A DNA stretch of 32,982 nucleotides. Origin: Planctomycetota bacterium. Its GTDB lineage: Bacteria; Planctomycetota; B15-G4; SIAN01. A program made the position numbers and the translations under genes. Positions 1 through 8,318 of the stretch are shown here, piece after piece (within the stretch, counting starts at the first letter, position 1; the number at the start of each line of letters is the position of its first letter). The stretch spans positions 1 to 32,982 of the forward strand of contig SIAN01000037.1 in assembly GCA_009691715.1 (NCBI GenBank). The letters run 5' to 3'. The notes under the pieces are model-generated. The model did no database searches and had not been told where the DNA came from. It saw only the letters and a program-made list of their open reading frames with translations.

Positions 1-834
1 CTGCTCGAATGGCTGCTGTCGCAACGGAGCGGCTGGACGGTGTTCGACCTGCGCGAGGCCACCGCGGGCGGCTTCCTGGTCGAGACCTTCGCGCGCTTCG
101 CCGCGAACCGCCATCTGCGGGTCGAGCGGCGCGTCTGCTCGAAAGCGCCGTGCTTCGATTTCGGCCGTGCCGGCACGCGCGCGCCGTCGTCGAACCTCCG
201 CAGCCAGCTCGCGCGCGGCGGCAAGCGACTGGCGGCGATCGGCAGGATCGAGATCGCGTTCGCGCGACCGGCGCCAAAGGAACTCGACACCCTCCTCGAC
301 GAGTGTGCCGCGGTCGAGCGGTCGAGTTGGAAGGGGCGCACCGACAGCGGGATCCTCGCGCGCGCGAAGCCGGCGGCGTTCTTTCGCCCGCTGTTCCATG
401 AGCTGGCTCACGGTCAATCGACTCATCCCGGCCGCCTTGCGCTCGGCACGCTGCGCATCGACGGCGTGCTGCACGCCTACCACCTCGGTTTCCTGCACGA
501 CGGCGCGTTCCTCTCCTACAACCTTGCCAATCGTCCCGAGCACCAAGAGCACGGCCCCGGCACGCTGCTGCTGCAGGCGATGGCGGAGCAGGGCGGCGCA
601 CTCGGCGTGAGCGTCCTCGATGCTTCCCGCGGCGAGCTCGATCGCCCGCACCTGTTGCATCGGTACGGCGGCCCCGTGCGTGAGCACGAGCAGTTGCTGC
701 TGTGGCGGCCGGGCGCGCGCGGCGCCGCGGTCCATGTCGCACGCACGATCGTGCTGCCGCGGTTGCGCGGCGCGAAGGCGGCGGTGCGGCGGTTCGCGAA
801 GGCGCGGTTGACGCCGCGCGGGAGGAAGTCGTGA
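1..834 (+). CDS. BioF2/FemAB-like GNAT acetyltransferase, 5' partial
   Basis: The frame is open from base 1 to the TGA at 832-834 (277 residues visible), so the start lies upstream of the window. The sequence resembles the C-terminal half of BioF2-like/FemAB-type GNAT acyltransferases: a segment with conserved E and W (VERSSWKG, about residues 104-111), then a fold rich in strands with LFHELA and a central region on controlled expression of a hydroxyl or acyl ligand pocket (LGFLHDGAFLSYN). These enzymes transfer acyl or aminoacyl groups to sugars or peptides in the cytosol, often in exopolysaccharide loci. The stop overlaps the next ATG (ATGA), so it is translationally coupled to the glycosyltransferase. 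The family assignment rests on overall resemblance and context; acceptor and donor are unknown. Confidence 0.7.
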   Translation: MLEWLLSQRSGWTVFDLREATAGGFLVETFARFAANRHLRVERRVCSKAPCFDFGRAGTRAPSSNLRSQLARGGKRLAAIGRIEIAFARPAPKELDTLLDECAAVERSSWKGRTDSGILARAKPAAFFRPLFHELAHGQSTHPGRLALGTLRIDGVLHAYHLGFLHDGAFLSYNLANRPEHQEHGPGTLLLQAMAEQGGALGVSVLDASRGELDRPHLLHRYGGPVREHEQLLLWRPGARGAAVHVARTIVLPRLRGAKAAVRRFAKARLTPRGRKS

Positions 835-2192
835 TGGCTGGAGCGGGCGATCCTGCCGCTGCCGCTGCCGCGTCGCCGCGCGAATCCTCGTCGCCGCGCG
901 ATCCTGCGTTGGCGCCTCTCGTCGCCCACCTGATTCGAACTTGGATTGCGCCCTCCGAGACCTTCATCGAGGGGCAGGTGCTCGGCAACGTGCGGACGCG
1001 GTCGCTGGTCGTCGCGCGCCACGAGCGCCAGTGCGGGCACGAAAACGACAGTGCGCGCAATGGCGCCGGCGCGCGCGAGCGGCTCGCCGGTCGCCCGTTG
1101 CTGCTCACGACGGACGGCCTCGGCGCGGTCGCGCACGCTGTCGCCGACCTCGCCTATCGCGCCCGCGTGCTCACCGAGTGCGAGGGAGCGAATGCGGCGG
1201 CACGCATTCGCGAGCACGGCGTCGCGCTTCTGCACGCCCACTTCGGCACCGACGCGGCGTTCTTTCGTCCGCTGTGGAGTCGCCTTGACCTCCCGCGCGT
1301 GGCGAGCTTCTACGGCTACGACGCGTGGAAGACCGGACAGCGCTTCATGGGACTCGGCGCGCGCTATTTGCGGCGGGTGTTCGAGTCATTCGACGCGCTG
1401 ATCGTTCCGTCGCGGGACATGGCGAACGATCTGTCCGCGCTTGGCGCACAGGCGACGAAAGTGCGCGTGTTGCCGTGGGGGATTGATCTGACTCGCTTCC
1501 GGCCTCGCGCGATTGCGGCAGCGCACAGTGGTGCGAACAGCAGCGACGCGTTCGACGAATCCAACGTTCCAGTCGGAAGCGAGCGCCCGTCGATTCGACG
1601 ATCGAGAATCGTCACGGTCTGCCGGTTCATTGCGAAGAAGGGGCTGCATGACGCGATCGCCGCGTTCGCGCGATCGTGTCGCGTCGGCGTCGACGCCGAA
1701 TTCCATCTGGTGGGCGACGGGCCGCTCCGGTCGTCGCTCGAGCAGCAGGCTCACGCGGAAGGCGTCGCCGATCGCGTCCGCTTCGCCGGATTCGTGCCCG
1801 CCGCGCAACTCCCGGAATTGCTGCGTTCCTGCGACCTCTTCCTCCATCCGAGCGTGACTCCACCGGATGGCGACAAGGAGGGCGTCCCGACGACCATCCT
1901 CGAAGCGGCGGCGAGCGGCCTGCCGGTGATCGCGACGCACCACGGTGGGATTCGTGAGGCGGTCGCCGACGGCGTGAGCGGCTGCCTCGTCGCCGAACAC
2001 GACGTGGCCGCTCTTGCGCAACGGCTGATCGAACTGGCGCGCGATCCGCAGCGGCGGCGCGCGATGGGGGCCGCCGGTCGCGCGCTCATCGCCGAGCGGT
2101 TCGACTTCGCGAGGCAGAACGCGCGGCGCGAGGAGCTCTACTTCGAGCTGCTGGCGCGCGGCGGTCCGCGCGCTGCGACGGAGCCGCGCTGA
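834..2192 (+). CDS. GT4-family glycosyltransferase (WcaL/AmsK-like)
   Basis: 452 residues. The start is the ATG at 834, which overlaps the preceding TGA; the open frame reaches further upstream but only over the previous gene. The N-terminal domain carries IAPSETFI and GYDAWKTG segments typical of colanic-acid-type GT4 enzymes. The C-terminal nucleotide-sugar domain has the retaining GT-B motif with glutamates at about 349 and 357 (EGVPTTILE), followed by AASGLPVIATHHGG. A retaining transfer of a sugar from a nucleotide donor to a lipid-linked glycan at the cytoplasmic membrane face is expected. A short low-complexity Ala/Ser insert opens the protein. The stop overlaps the next gene in an ATGA. 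Family confidence is high; sugar specificity is unknown. Confidence 0.9.
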   Translation: MAGAGDPAAAAAASPRESSSPRDPALAPLVAHLIRTWIAPSETFIEGQVLGNVRTRSLVVARHERQCGHENDSARNGAGARERLAGRPLLLTTDGLGAVAHAVADLAYRARVLTECEGANAAARIREHGVALLHAHFGTDAAFFRPLWSRLDLPRVASFYGYDAWKTGQRFMGLGARYLRRVFESFDALIVPSRDMANDLSALGAQATKVRVLPWGIDLTRFRPRAIAAAHSGANSSDAFDESNVPVGSERPSIRRSRIVTVCRFIAKKGLHDAIAAFARSCRVGVDAEFHLVGDGPLRSSLEQQAHAEGVADRVRFAGFVPAAQLPELLRSCDLFLHPSVTPPDGDKEGVPTTILEAAASGLPVIATHHGGIREAVADGVSGCLVAEHDVAALAQRLIELARDPQRRRAMGAAGRALIAERFDFARQNARREELYFELLARGGPRAATEPR

Positions 2193-3091
2193 TGCATCGC
2201 CGCCTCTGCCTCGGTCGCGTGCCGATCCTCGTGTTCCACAGCGTGCGTCCGCGCGGCGCGCCGATGGAGGGAGCGCGCGGGGAGCTGTCGCTCGAGGCCG
2301 ATGTCTTCGAGCGCGGCCTCGTGGAACTGCGCGCGAGCGGCTGCACCGCGATCCGCTGCGCGCAACTCTTCGATCATCTGCAGCACGGTGCACCGTTGCC
2401 GCCGCGGCCGCTGCTGCTGACCTTCGACGACGGCTGGCGCGACACCTTTACCGTCGCCACGCCGATCCTGGCGCGCCACGGTTTCGTCGCCACGCTGTTC
2501 GTGGCGACCGATCTGCTGGAGCGCGACCACGCGCCAGGCATCGGCGGCGTGACCGGCTATCTGGCGGCGAGCGAGCTGCGGGCGCTCGCGCTCCAAGGCA
2601 CGTTCGAGGTGCAGGCGCATTCGGCCTCGCACGCGATCCTGGCCCGCGAGCCGCTCACCTGGTTCGGCGAGCGGGCACCGGGCGAGGACGAGGCGACGCA
2701 GCGGGCACGCATCGCAGCGGATCTGAAACGCTGCCGCACGCGCATCGCCGAACTCTGCCGCGCTGCGCCCGAGTTCCTGGCGTGGCCGGGCGGCGGCGCC
2801 AGCAACGTCGGCCTCGACGTGGCGTTGCGCGAGGCCGGCTTCAAGGCGACCTTCCTCACCGAGCGGTGGGCCGCCGAAGTGACGCCTTCGCCGACGGCGC
2901 TGCCACGCGCCTTCTTCTCGCAGCACTGGCGCGGACCGGGCGCCGACGCGGCCCGCGCGTGGAAGATGCGTGGCGTGGTCGAGTGGGAGCGCGGCGACTG
3001 GAGCGGCTACGTGCGATTGTTCCTGGCCAATCGCTGGATGGGGCTGGCGCGGCAGTTCGCACGCGACCGCAGCGGCCGGGAGGCGAGGTGA
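2192..3091 (+). CDS. polysaccharide deacetylase family protein (NodB-like)
   Basis: 299 residues. The start ATG overlaps the glycosyltransferase stop. NodB-homology motifs are visible: VFHSV near residues 14-18, motif 1 TFDDG at 77-81 (catalytic base and metal Asp), and the metal-binding HSASH at 143-147. A later AWPGG segment stands where the family usually has R-x-P-x-G. Such enzymes remove N- or O-acetyl groups from polysaccharides in a metal-dependent way. No signal peptide is evident, which fits modification of a lipid-linked precursor in the cytoplasm, or an unusual export. It sits between a glycosyltransferase and a membrane phosphatase-fold enzyme, with ATGA overlaps on both sides. 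Substrate is inferred only from context. Confidence 0.88.
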   Translation: MHRRLCLGRVPILVFHSVRPRGAPMEGARGELSLEADVFERGLVELRASGCTAIRCAQLFDHLQHGAPLPPRPLLLTFDDGWRDTFTVATPILARHGFVATLFVATDLLERDHAPGIGGVTGYLAASELRALALQGTFEVQAHSASHAILAREPLTWFGERAPGEDEATQRARIAADLKRCRTRIAELCRAAPEFLAWPGGGASNVGLDVALREAGFKATFLTERWAAEVTPSPTALPRAFFSQHWRGPGADAARAWKMRGVVEWERGDWSGYVRLFLANRWMGLARQFARDRSGREAR

Positions 3092-5133
3092 TGAGCGGCG
3101 CCACTTGCGGCAGCACGCTTGGCAACGACCGCAGCCTCACGTTCGCGACGATCGGCACCGTGCTGCTCGGTGGCGGCTTGGCCGGGTTCGCGCTCGGGGC
3201 GCTCGAGTGCGCGCTGCTCGTGCGCGCGATGGAAGCGGCGGTGGCAACGCCGGTCGCCGACAGCGTGCAAGTCGCGTGCTGCTACGCGCTGACGGCGGCG
3301 GTGCTTGCGTTGTTGGCGCTGCTCGCGCTGCGGAGGATGCCATTCGCCATTGCGCTGGCGGCGGCAGTCGTCGCGTTCGTCATCGCTGGTGATTGGGTGC
3401 ATGAGCGCGCGCTCACCAACGTCGGCTTCTTCGCGCCGGCATCGCTGCTTGCGACGGCGGGGCTCGCGATCGGGGCGCTGCTGCTCGGCGCGCTGTTCGT
3501 GTGGAGCGCCGCGAACCGACCGCGGGCGACGTGGCTTGGCGGAGTGCTCGTCGTCGCGGGCGCGCTCGGCTCGATCACGATGAGCACGCTCGGCGCGTCT
3601 GGCGGTACGGCGGCAGCTGGCGACGCCAGCGTGCCGACCGCTGCCGATGGCCAGTCGCGCCCGCACGTGATCGTGGTGCTGATCGACACGCTCCGAGCCG
3701 ATCGGCTCGGTTGCTACGGCTACGACCGGCCGACCTCGCCCGAGCTCGATGCGCTCGCGGCGCGCGGTGTAGTGTTCGAGAACGCCTACGCGCAGGCACC
3801 GATGACGCGCGGCTCGGTGGCGTCGCTGTTCACCTCGCTCGATCCCGACGCGCACGCGACCAACGACGTGCTCGAGCGGCTTCCCGATTCAGCCGACACG
3901 CTGGCAGAAAAGTTGCAGCGCGCCGGCTGGCGCACCGCCTGCTTCAGCACCAATGAAAACGTCTCGCCGGTCTTCGGCTTCGACCAGGGTTTCGACGCGT
4001 TTTGGTTGCATCGCCTGAGTCGGCTCAGCCGTTTCACCGCGTGGGGCCGCCTGTCGCGTTGGGTCACGGAGACGCTCGGCATCGGCCGCCGCAGTGCCGA
4101 TCTCGACGACAGTGACGCGCGCCACCTGACCGACGCCGTGCTCGGCTGGTTGCCAGGCGAAGCGCTTGCGCCGCAGTTCCTGTGGGTCCAGTACATCGAT
4201 CCCCACAGCCCGTATGCACCGCCCGATGACCTGATCAACACACCCTCGCCCGATCCCGAGCGAATGGCCACCCACGCCCGCTTCACCCACAACTGCCCGC
4301 CCCATCCGTTCGGTCGGTGGCCGGAGCAGGAGGCCGGAATCGTCGACGGGATCTCGCAGCTCTACGACGCGGAGATCCGCTTCTGCGATCGCGAAGTCGG
4401 CCGGCTCGTGCGCGAACTCGACACGCGCGGCTTCCTGCGCAGCAGCTGGCTGGTGATCACCGCCGACCACGGCGAGGAGTTCTTCGACCACCAGCAGCTC
4501 GGCCACGGCCAATCGATGTACGACGAGCTGCTGCGCGTGCCGCTGATCGTGCTCGGGCCGGGCGTCGCGCCGGGGCGAGTGGCGACGCCGGTGCAACTGA
4601 TCGATCTGCTGCCGACGCTGGTCAGTGTGACGCGAGCCGAGGAATTGGCGGTCGCGGCGGCGGCGACGAGGAATGCGACTGAAAGTTCGCGATCGGATGA
4701 CGGAGTCAGCGAAAGCAGCGGGAGTAGCAGTGGCAGCAGACCCGAGCCACGCGGTCGCGACCTCGCAGAGCTCCTCCTCGCCGATCCGGCCGCACGCGCC
4801 GAGCTCGCGCCCGGAATCGTCGCCCCTTTCGTCTTCGCCCAGCGCTCGATCGACCCGCCGCAAGCGATGGTGCGCGTCGGCACCGAGAAGCTGATCGTGA
4901 TCGAGCAGGGCGACGAGCATTGCACGAGGCTCTTCGACCTCTCGACCGACCCACGCGAGCAGCGCGACCTCGCGCTGCAGCGACCCGACCGAGTGACCGC
5001 TCTGCTCGCGCTGCTCGAACGCCGTCGCGCCGCCGCCCGCGCGACCCGCCTCGAAGGCGGCGCCGACGTCGAACTCAGCGAAGACGCGAAGAGCGTGCTG
5101 CGAGCGCTTGGCTACGTGGGCGACGACAAGTAA
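3091..5133 (+). CDS. membrane-anchored sulfatase-fold enzyme with Thr at the catalytic position
   Basis: 680 residues from the ATG at 3091, which overlaps the previous TGA. The first 165 residues hold about five hydrophobic segments (roughly 17-45, 60-80, 85-100, 115-140, 148-165). A periplasmic alkaline-phosphatase-superfamily domain follows from about 190. Metal ligands include D199 and D204 (IDTLRAD) and D459/H460 (ADHGEE). Where type I sulfatases have C/S-x-P-x-R this protein has MTRGSVAS, placing T239 at the nucleophile position. That arrangement is known in lipid-headgroup phosphotransferases (LtaS, EptA types), so sulfate-ester hydrolysis is doubtful. Position last in a polysaccharide operon suggests transfer or removal of a phospho-group on the envelope glycan (inference). 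A Ser/Gly-rich insert lies near residues 530-555. Confidence 0.88.
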   Translation: MSGATCGSTLGNDRSLTFATIGTVLLGGGLAGFALGALECALLVRAMEAAVATPVADSVQVACCYALTAAVLALLALLALRRMPFAIALAAAVVAFVIAGDWVHERALTNVGFFAPASLLATAGLAIGALLLGALFVWSAANRPRATWLGGVLVVAGALGSITMSTLGASGGTAAAGDASVPTAADGQSRPHVIVVLIDTLRADRLGCYGYDRPTSPELDALAARGVVFENAYAQAPMTRGSVASLFTSLDPDAHATNDVLERLPDSADTLAEKLQRAGWRTACFSTNENVSPVFGFDQGFDAFWLHRLSRLSRFTAWGRLSRWVTETLGIGRRSADLDDSDARHLTDAVLGWLPGEALAPQFLWVQYIDPHSPYAPPDDLINTPSPDPERMATHARFTHNCPPHPFGRWPEQEAGIVDGISQLYDAEIRFCDREVGRLVRELDTRGFLRSSWLVITADHGEEFFDHQQLGHGQSMYDELLRVPLIVLGPGVAPGRVATPVQLIDLLPTLVSVTRAEELAVAAAATRNATESSRSDDGVSESSGSSSGSRPEPRGRDLAELLLADPAARAELAPGIVAPFVFAQRSIDPPQAMVRVGTEKLIVIEQGDEHCTRLFDLSTDPREQRDLALQRPDRVTALLALLERRRAAARATRLEGGADVELSEDAKSVLRALGYVGDDK

Positions 5134-5138
5134 CAGAC

Positions 5139-5176
5139 GTTTCGGTTCGGGAGCAAACCGTCGCTCGTCCGCCGCG
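5139..5176. repeat. short dispersed hairpin repeat, copy 1
   Basis: Arms CGGTTCG (5143-5149) and CAAACCG (5154-5160) can pair with one mismatch around loop GGAG. The same arms and much of the flank recur at 8268-8305. The element begins a few bases after the sulfatase-fold stop, in a 109-base gap between convergent genes, so it may act as a transcription terminator. No T-run follows. Confidence 0.45.
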
Positions 5177-5242
5177 CACCGTTTTTCGTTCTTCGCTTGG
5201 GTCCAGCCGGGCGCAAAACGCCGCGGGGCGCCGCGATCTCGC

Positions 5243-6643
5243 CTACCGCCCCAGCACCTCGAGTTCAAACCACTCTCCAGCGCTTCCGGCGGCGGCCTTC
5301 TCGCCGGCCGCCTGTGCGCCGAGCCCCCACTGGATCTCGGGGGGGAGTGGACGCGGCAGCTCGACCTTCCATTCCTGGTCGTCGAGGCGCAGCGTGAACT
5401 GCTTGCCCCGCACTTCGATCTTGAAGCTTGATCGGTAACCACGGCGCAGCGCCGACACGCTCTCGCCTCCGAGCTTGATCCATTCATTGTTCTTCACGCG
5501 GAAGTCGAACAGCGTCCAGCTGCCGTCCGCGACGAAGGCGATCGAATAGAAGCCCTCCGGCGTGCGGCCGAACAGGAAGTTCAGCTGATGAGCGTCGGCT
5601 GGCAGGATCCGGAGCCCGCCGGACGCGACGAACAACTTGGCGCGGATCGGCTTGCGTTGCCAGACCAGCGCGTTCTTGTCGGGGAACGCGATCTGCACCC
5701 ACTCCTTGCCATGCGGCGCGAGCGAGCGGAAGACCTCCTCCCATTGCGGCGCGGACTCGGTGACGTGCTTTGTGAACGCCTTGTCCTGGTCGCCGAAGGT
5801 GGTGAGCGTCGCCTCCTCGATCTGCTTCCTGCAGCCCTCGCCGCAGCCGAACGAGCGTACTTTCGCCAGGAGCTTGACCAGCTTCGCCGCGCGCTCCTCG
5901 CTGGCGAGGAAAGCGAATGCCTGCGCGCGCGTGGCGTAGCGCTCGTCGAACGCGAGATCGTCGATGCGATCGGCCAGCACGCTCTTCAGCGGCGGCAGCT
6001 TCCGCGCATCGAGCAGCCCGCGCACGCGCACCATCTGGCTCGCGAAGAAGGGGATCGCCTCGGGCGCGACGCCGAACTCGCCCTTCATTACCTCGCGCGC
6101 GATCGCGCTCGCCAGCCCGTCGGTGAGCCAGTTGGGATGGTCCGCGAAGTTGGGGCACAGCTCGAACCGCGCGATGTGCGTGGCCTCCCACGCCAACAGC
6201 GTCAGCGTCTGCCCGGGCAAGCCGACCGCGCGCAAGGTCTCATCGCTGCACGGGGGCTGCAGCGCGACGTGGGCGCTGTGCGTCGCGTGGTGTGACATCG
6301 CGAGGTTGCGACGGAAGCGACCCGCGGTCAGCGCCTGCTCGGCGGTCTCGTAACCCTCGATCGTGCGGTAGAGGTAGACGATCAGCGGCTGCGCTGGCCG
6401 CGCATCGGGCACGCCGAAACTCTTGGCGACCATTGGCCAGACTGGTTCGACCACGGCGAGCGCTGCGTCGGCCATCGCCTCCATCGCGGGCTCGTCCGCC
6501 GCGCCGTGAAAACGCAGAACGTAGTTGGTGCCGGCCCGCTCGAGGAGGGGGGGCGGCGCCTGGTTCTGGGCAATCGCCGTGGCGCCTCCGGGTCCGAGCA
6601 GCAGCGCGACAGCACCGCGACCCAAGAAGGGGATGGGGTTCAT
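5243..6643 (-). CDS. secreted protein with decayed gluzincin-like motif
   Basis: 466 residues from the ATG at 6643, preferred over the ATGs 12 and 36 bases upstream because it places a signal peptide (MNPIPFLGRGAVALL, cleavage near AIAQ) at the terminus. In the middle is LAWEATHIARF followed by HPNWLTDGLA. This matches the peptidase-MA layout HExxH ... P-x-W-L-x-E-G, but the first His is Trp and the last Glu is Asp, so zinc hydrolysis is unlikely. The last 150 residues look like a laminin-G/DUF1080-type beta-sandwich (FYSIAFVADGSWTLFDF ... WKVELPRPLPP), usually a carbohydrate-binding fold. Two Cys pairs may form disulfides. It converges on the plus-strand operon. Function is unknown; a binding or scaffolding role is my inference. 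Confidence 0.8.
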   Translation of the reverse strand: MNPIPFLGRGAVALLLGPGGATAIAQNQAPPPLLERAGTNYVLRFHGAADEPAMEAMADAALAVVEPVWPMVAKSFGVPDARPAQPLIVYLYRTIEGYETAEQALTAGRFRRNLAMSHHATHSAHVALQPPCSDETLRAVGLPGQTLTLLAWEATHIARFELCPNFADHPNWLTDGLASAIAREVMKGEFGVAPEAIPFFASQMVRVRGLLDARKLPPLKSVLADRIDDLAFDERYATRAQAFAFLASEERAAKLVKLLAKVRSFGCGEGCRKQIEEATLTTFGDQDKAFTKHVTESAPQWEEVFRSLAPHGKEWVQIAFPDKNALVWQRKPIRAKLFVASGGLRILPADAHQLNFLFGRTPEGFYSIAFVADGSWTLFDFRVKNNEWIKLGGESVSALRRGYRSSFKIEVRGKQFTLRLDDQEWKVELPRPLPPEIQWGLGAQAAGEKAAAGSAGEWFELEVLGR

Positions 6644-6768
6644 GCGCCCGAGCATTTCCCGCGGCCGTCGAGAAATCAACCGTGCCTTCGATCAACCCGA
6701 CGCCGTCACCTCCCGTGTCACCGACCTACGCCGCACCCAGCCCACGCTCGGCGCTCGGTCGGTCGGAG

Positions 6769-8248
6769 TCAACGACTCGAGCGAATCACGTTGAGCTCGA
6801 GTCGAACGTCGCCGCCGAGCCGCACTGATCCACCCGTCGCCGGTAGCCGGCACGGTTCACAGACGTGCAGCGTTCGTGCGTGCACTCGATCCACGACGAA
6901 CCCGTCGGCCGGGCAGAGCGGCTCCGGCGGCGCTGTCAGCAGGTGGACCTTGCTCGTCACTTGAAGGACTAGGCCGTCGCCTTGGTCCGGCGTCAGTCGG
7001 AACAGCAGCGCGAGCCCGTCGATCAACGGCGTGACTCGAGGGCGCACCGGTGCGTCCGCGGCGGGTTTGCTTGGATCAAGGCGCTCCCAACCCTCGATCC
7101 GAGTGGTCTCGACTCCCGCCCAGACCTCCACACGCTGGTCAAGGAACATCGTGACTTCGAAGCTCGCGCGCTCTTCTTCGCCGTCGAGCAGTCGCCCGAC
7201 GACTCGCCAGCTCGCGTCGAACTGCTGGCACTGATCGAGCAGCGGACGGAACTGCGTGAGCTGCGGCTCCGTGGCGATGGCCATGATCGTGTCTTGATTC
7301 CAGTTGAACGTGGAGTGCGGATCGCTGCCGAGCGCGGCGCGCAAGACGGGAACGCCGTGTGCCGCGCCGAAGCTCGATCCAGCGATCTGCGCCGTCGCCT
7401 GCTGCGATCGGCCCGAAACGAGACCGAGCCGCGCCGCCATGGATGTGGACGCGCAGCGCGAACGTGAATGCCACAGGACCGGACACGGTGGCGACGCGGA
7501 CGGGGACGAGCAGCTCCTCTTCCGTCGCGAGGAATAGCGTCCCAGCGAACGCCGCGAAGGCGAGGTGCGGTTGCTCGATCAAGGCGGCGGTGGGTCGGAG
7601 CTCACGCGTTGTCGTCGGTGCAATGGTCTCGCTGGCGCGCACGATCAGATGCGCCACCACGCCACCTTCGACGCGTATGGACGAGGCGCCGCAGGTGACG
7701 CCAGTCCGGTAGCGATCGAGTCGCGGTCCGGCGACTCCGTCGATGGCGCCTTCAACAGCGAACGTCGTCGTCTCGCCGATCTCGAGCGCGACGCTCCCGG
7801 ATCGCACTCGCGTCGGAGCCGACACCTCGCCTTCGATCACGCGGATCTCGAGCCGCTCGTCCGGCATGAGATCGCGGGCGAGATGGCGGAGCATCGCCGC
7901 CACCCGCTCGTGCGTCGCCGCGGGTGCTGACACCAGGATCCGGTCGCCCGGCTCGGGCTCGATCGACCAGCGCGGCTCGGTCGACCCCTAGCTCGCCCTG
8001 TCGATCGACTCCTTGAGCAACGTCACGATGTCCTCGACAACGAAGCATCTGAAGCCTTCGCCGTTGAGTTCCTCCGGCTCGAGTGGCGCCAATCCGACTT
8101 CGAGCGGGAGCCGCCGCAGCGTCGGCACCGCGCCTTCTTGCCATTGCGTCAGCGACCCGAGCGAGTAGCGGCGACGTTCGAGTACCAGCGCGCCGCCGCC
8201 GTCTGCCTGCAGCCCCAATCCGACGAAGAGCAGCTCGAGGAGACCCAT
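6769..8248 (-). pseudogene. secretin-like (type II/III secretion-related) gene broken by TAG and a frameshift
   Basis: Three collinear pieces read as one gene. Piece 1 starts at the ATG at 8248, with a strong GGAGGT seven bases upstream and a hydrophobic leader (MGLLELLFVGLGLQ), and ends at a TAG at 7988-7990. Piece 2 continues in the same frame past the TAG with normal protein-like sequence (PRWSIEPEPGDRILVSAP) to about 7430. Piece 3 continues in another frame to the TGA at 6769. The run CFVVEDIV...SW..GDRILV..THERVAAML resembles the short N-domains of planctomycetal secretin-like proteins. Expected full length is about 490 residues. The TAG and the shift near VHIHGGAAR may be real mutations or sequencing errors. 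The distal half is not recognised. Family assignment is moderate; the continuity is the stronger claim. Confidence 0.6.
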
Positions 8249-8267
8249 CCGACGCACCTCCAGTGGC

Positions 8268-8305
8268 GATTCGGTTCGAGGTCAAACCGTCGCTCTTTCG
8301 CCGCA
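8268..8305. repeat. short dispersed hairpin repeat, copy 2
   Basis: Arms CGGTTCG (8272-8278) and CAAACCG (8283-8289) are identical to copy 1, while the four-base loop is AGGT instead of GGAG. The flank CGTCGCTC is shared. It lies between the end of the release-factor-like gene (8319) and the start of the secretin-like gene (8248), so it may also terminate transcription. Confidence 0.45.
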
Positions 8306-8318
8306 CGCCGGCGCGCGC

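Noticed and set aside
3889..5487. Long minus-strand open frame (532 codons) across the sulfatase-fold gene
   Set aside because: Arg/His-rich antisense translation of a high-GC gene with clear motifs on the plus strand; no domain in the antisense reading.
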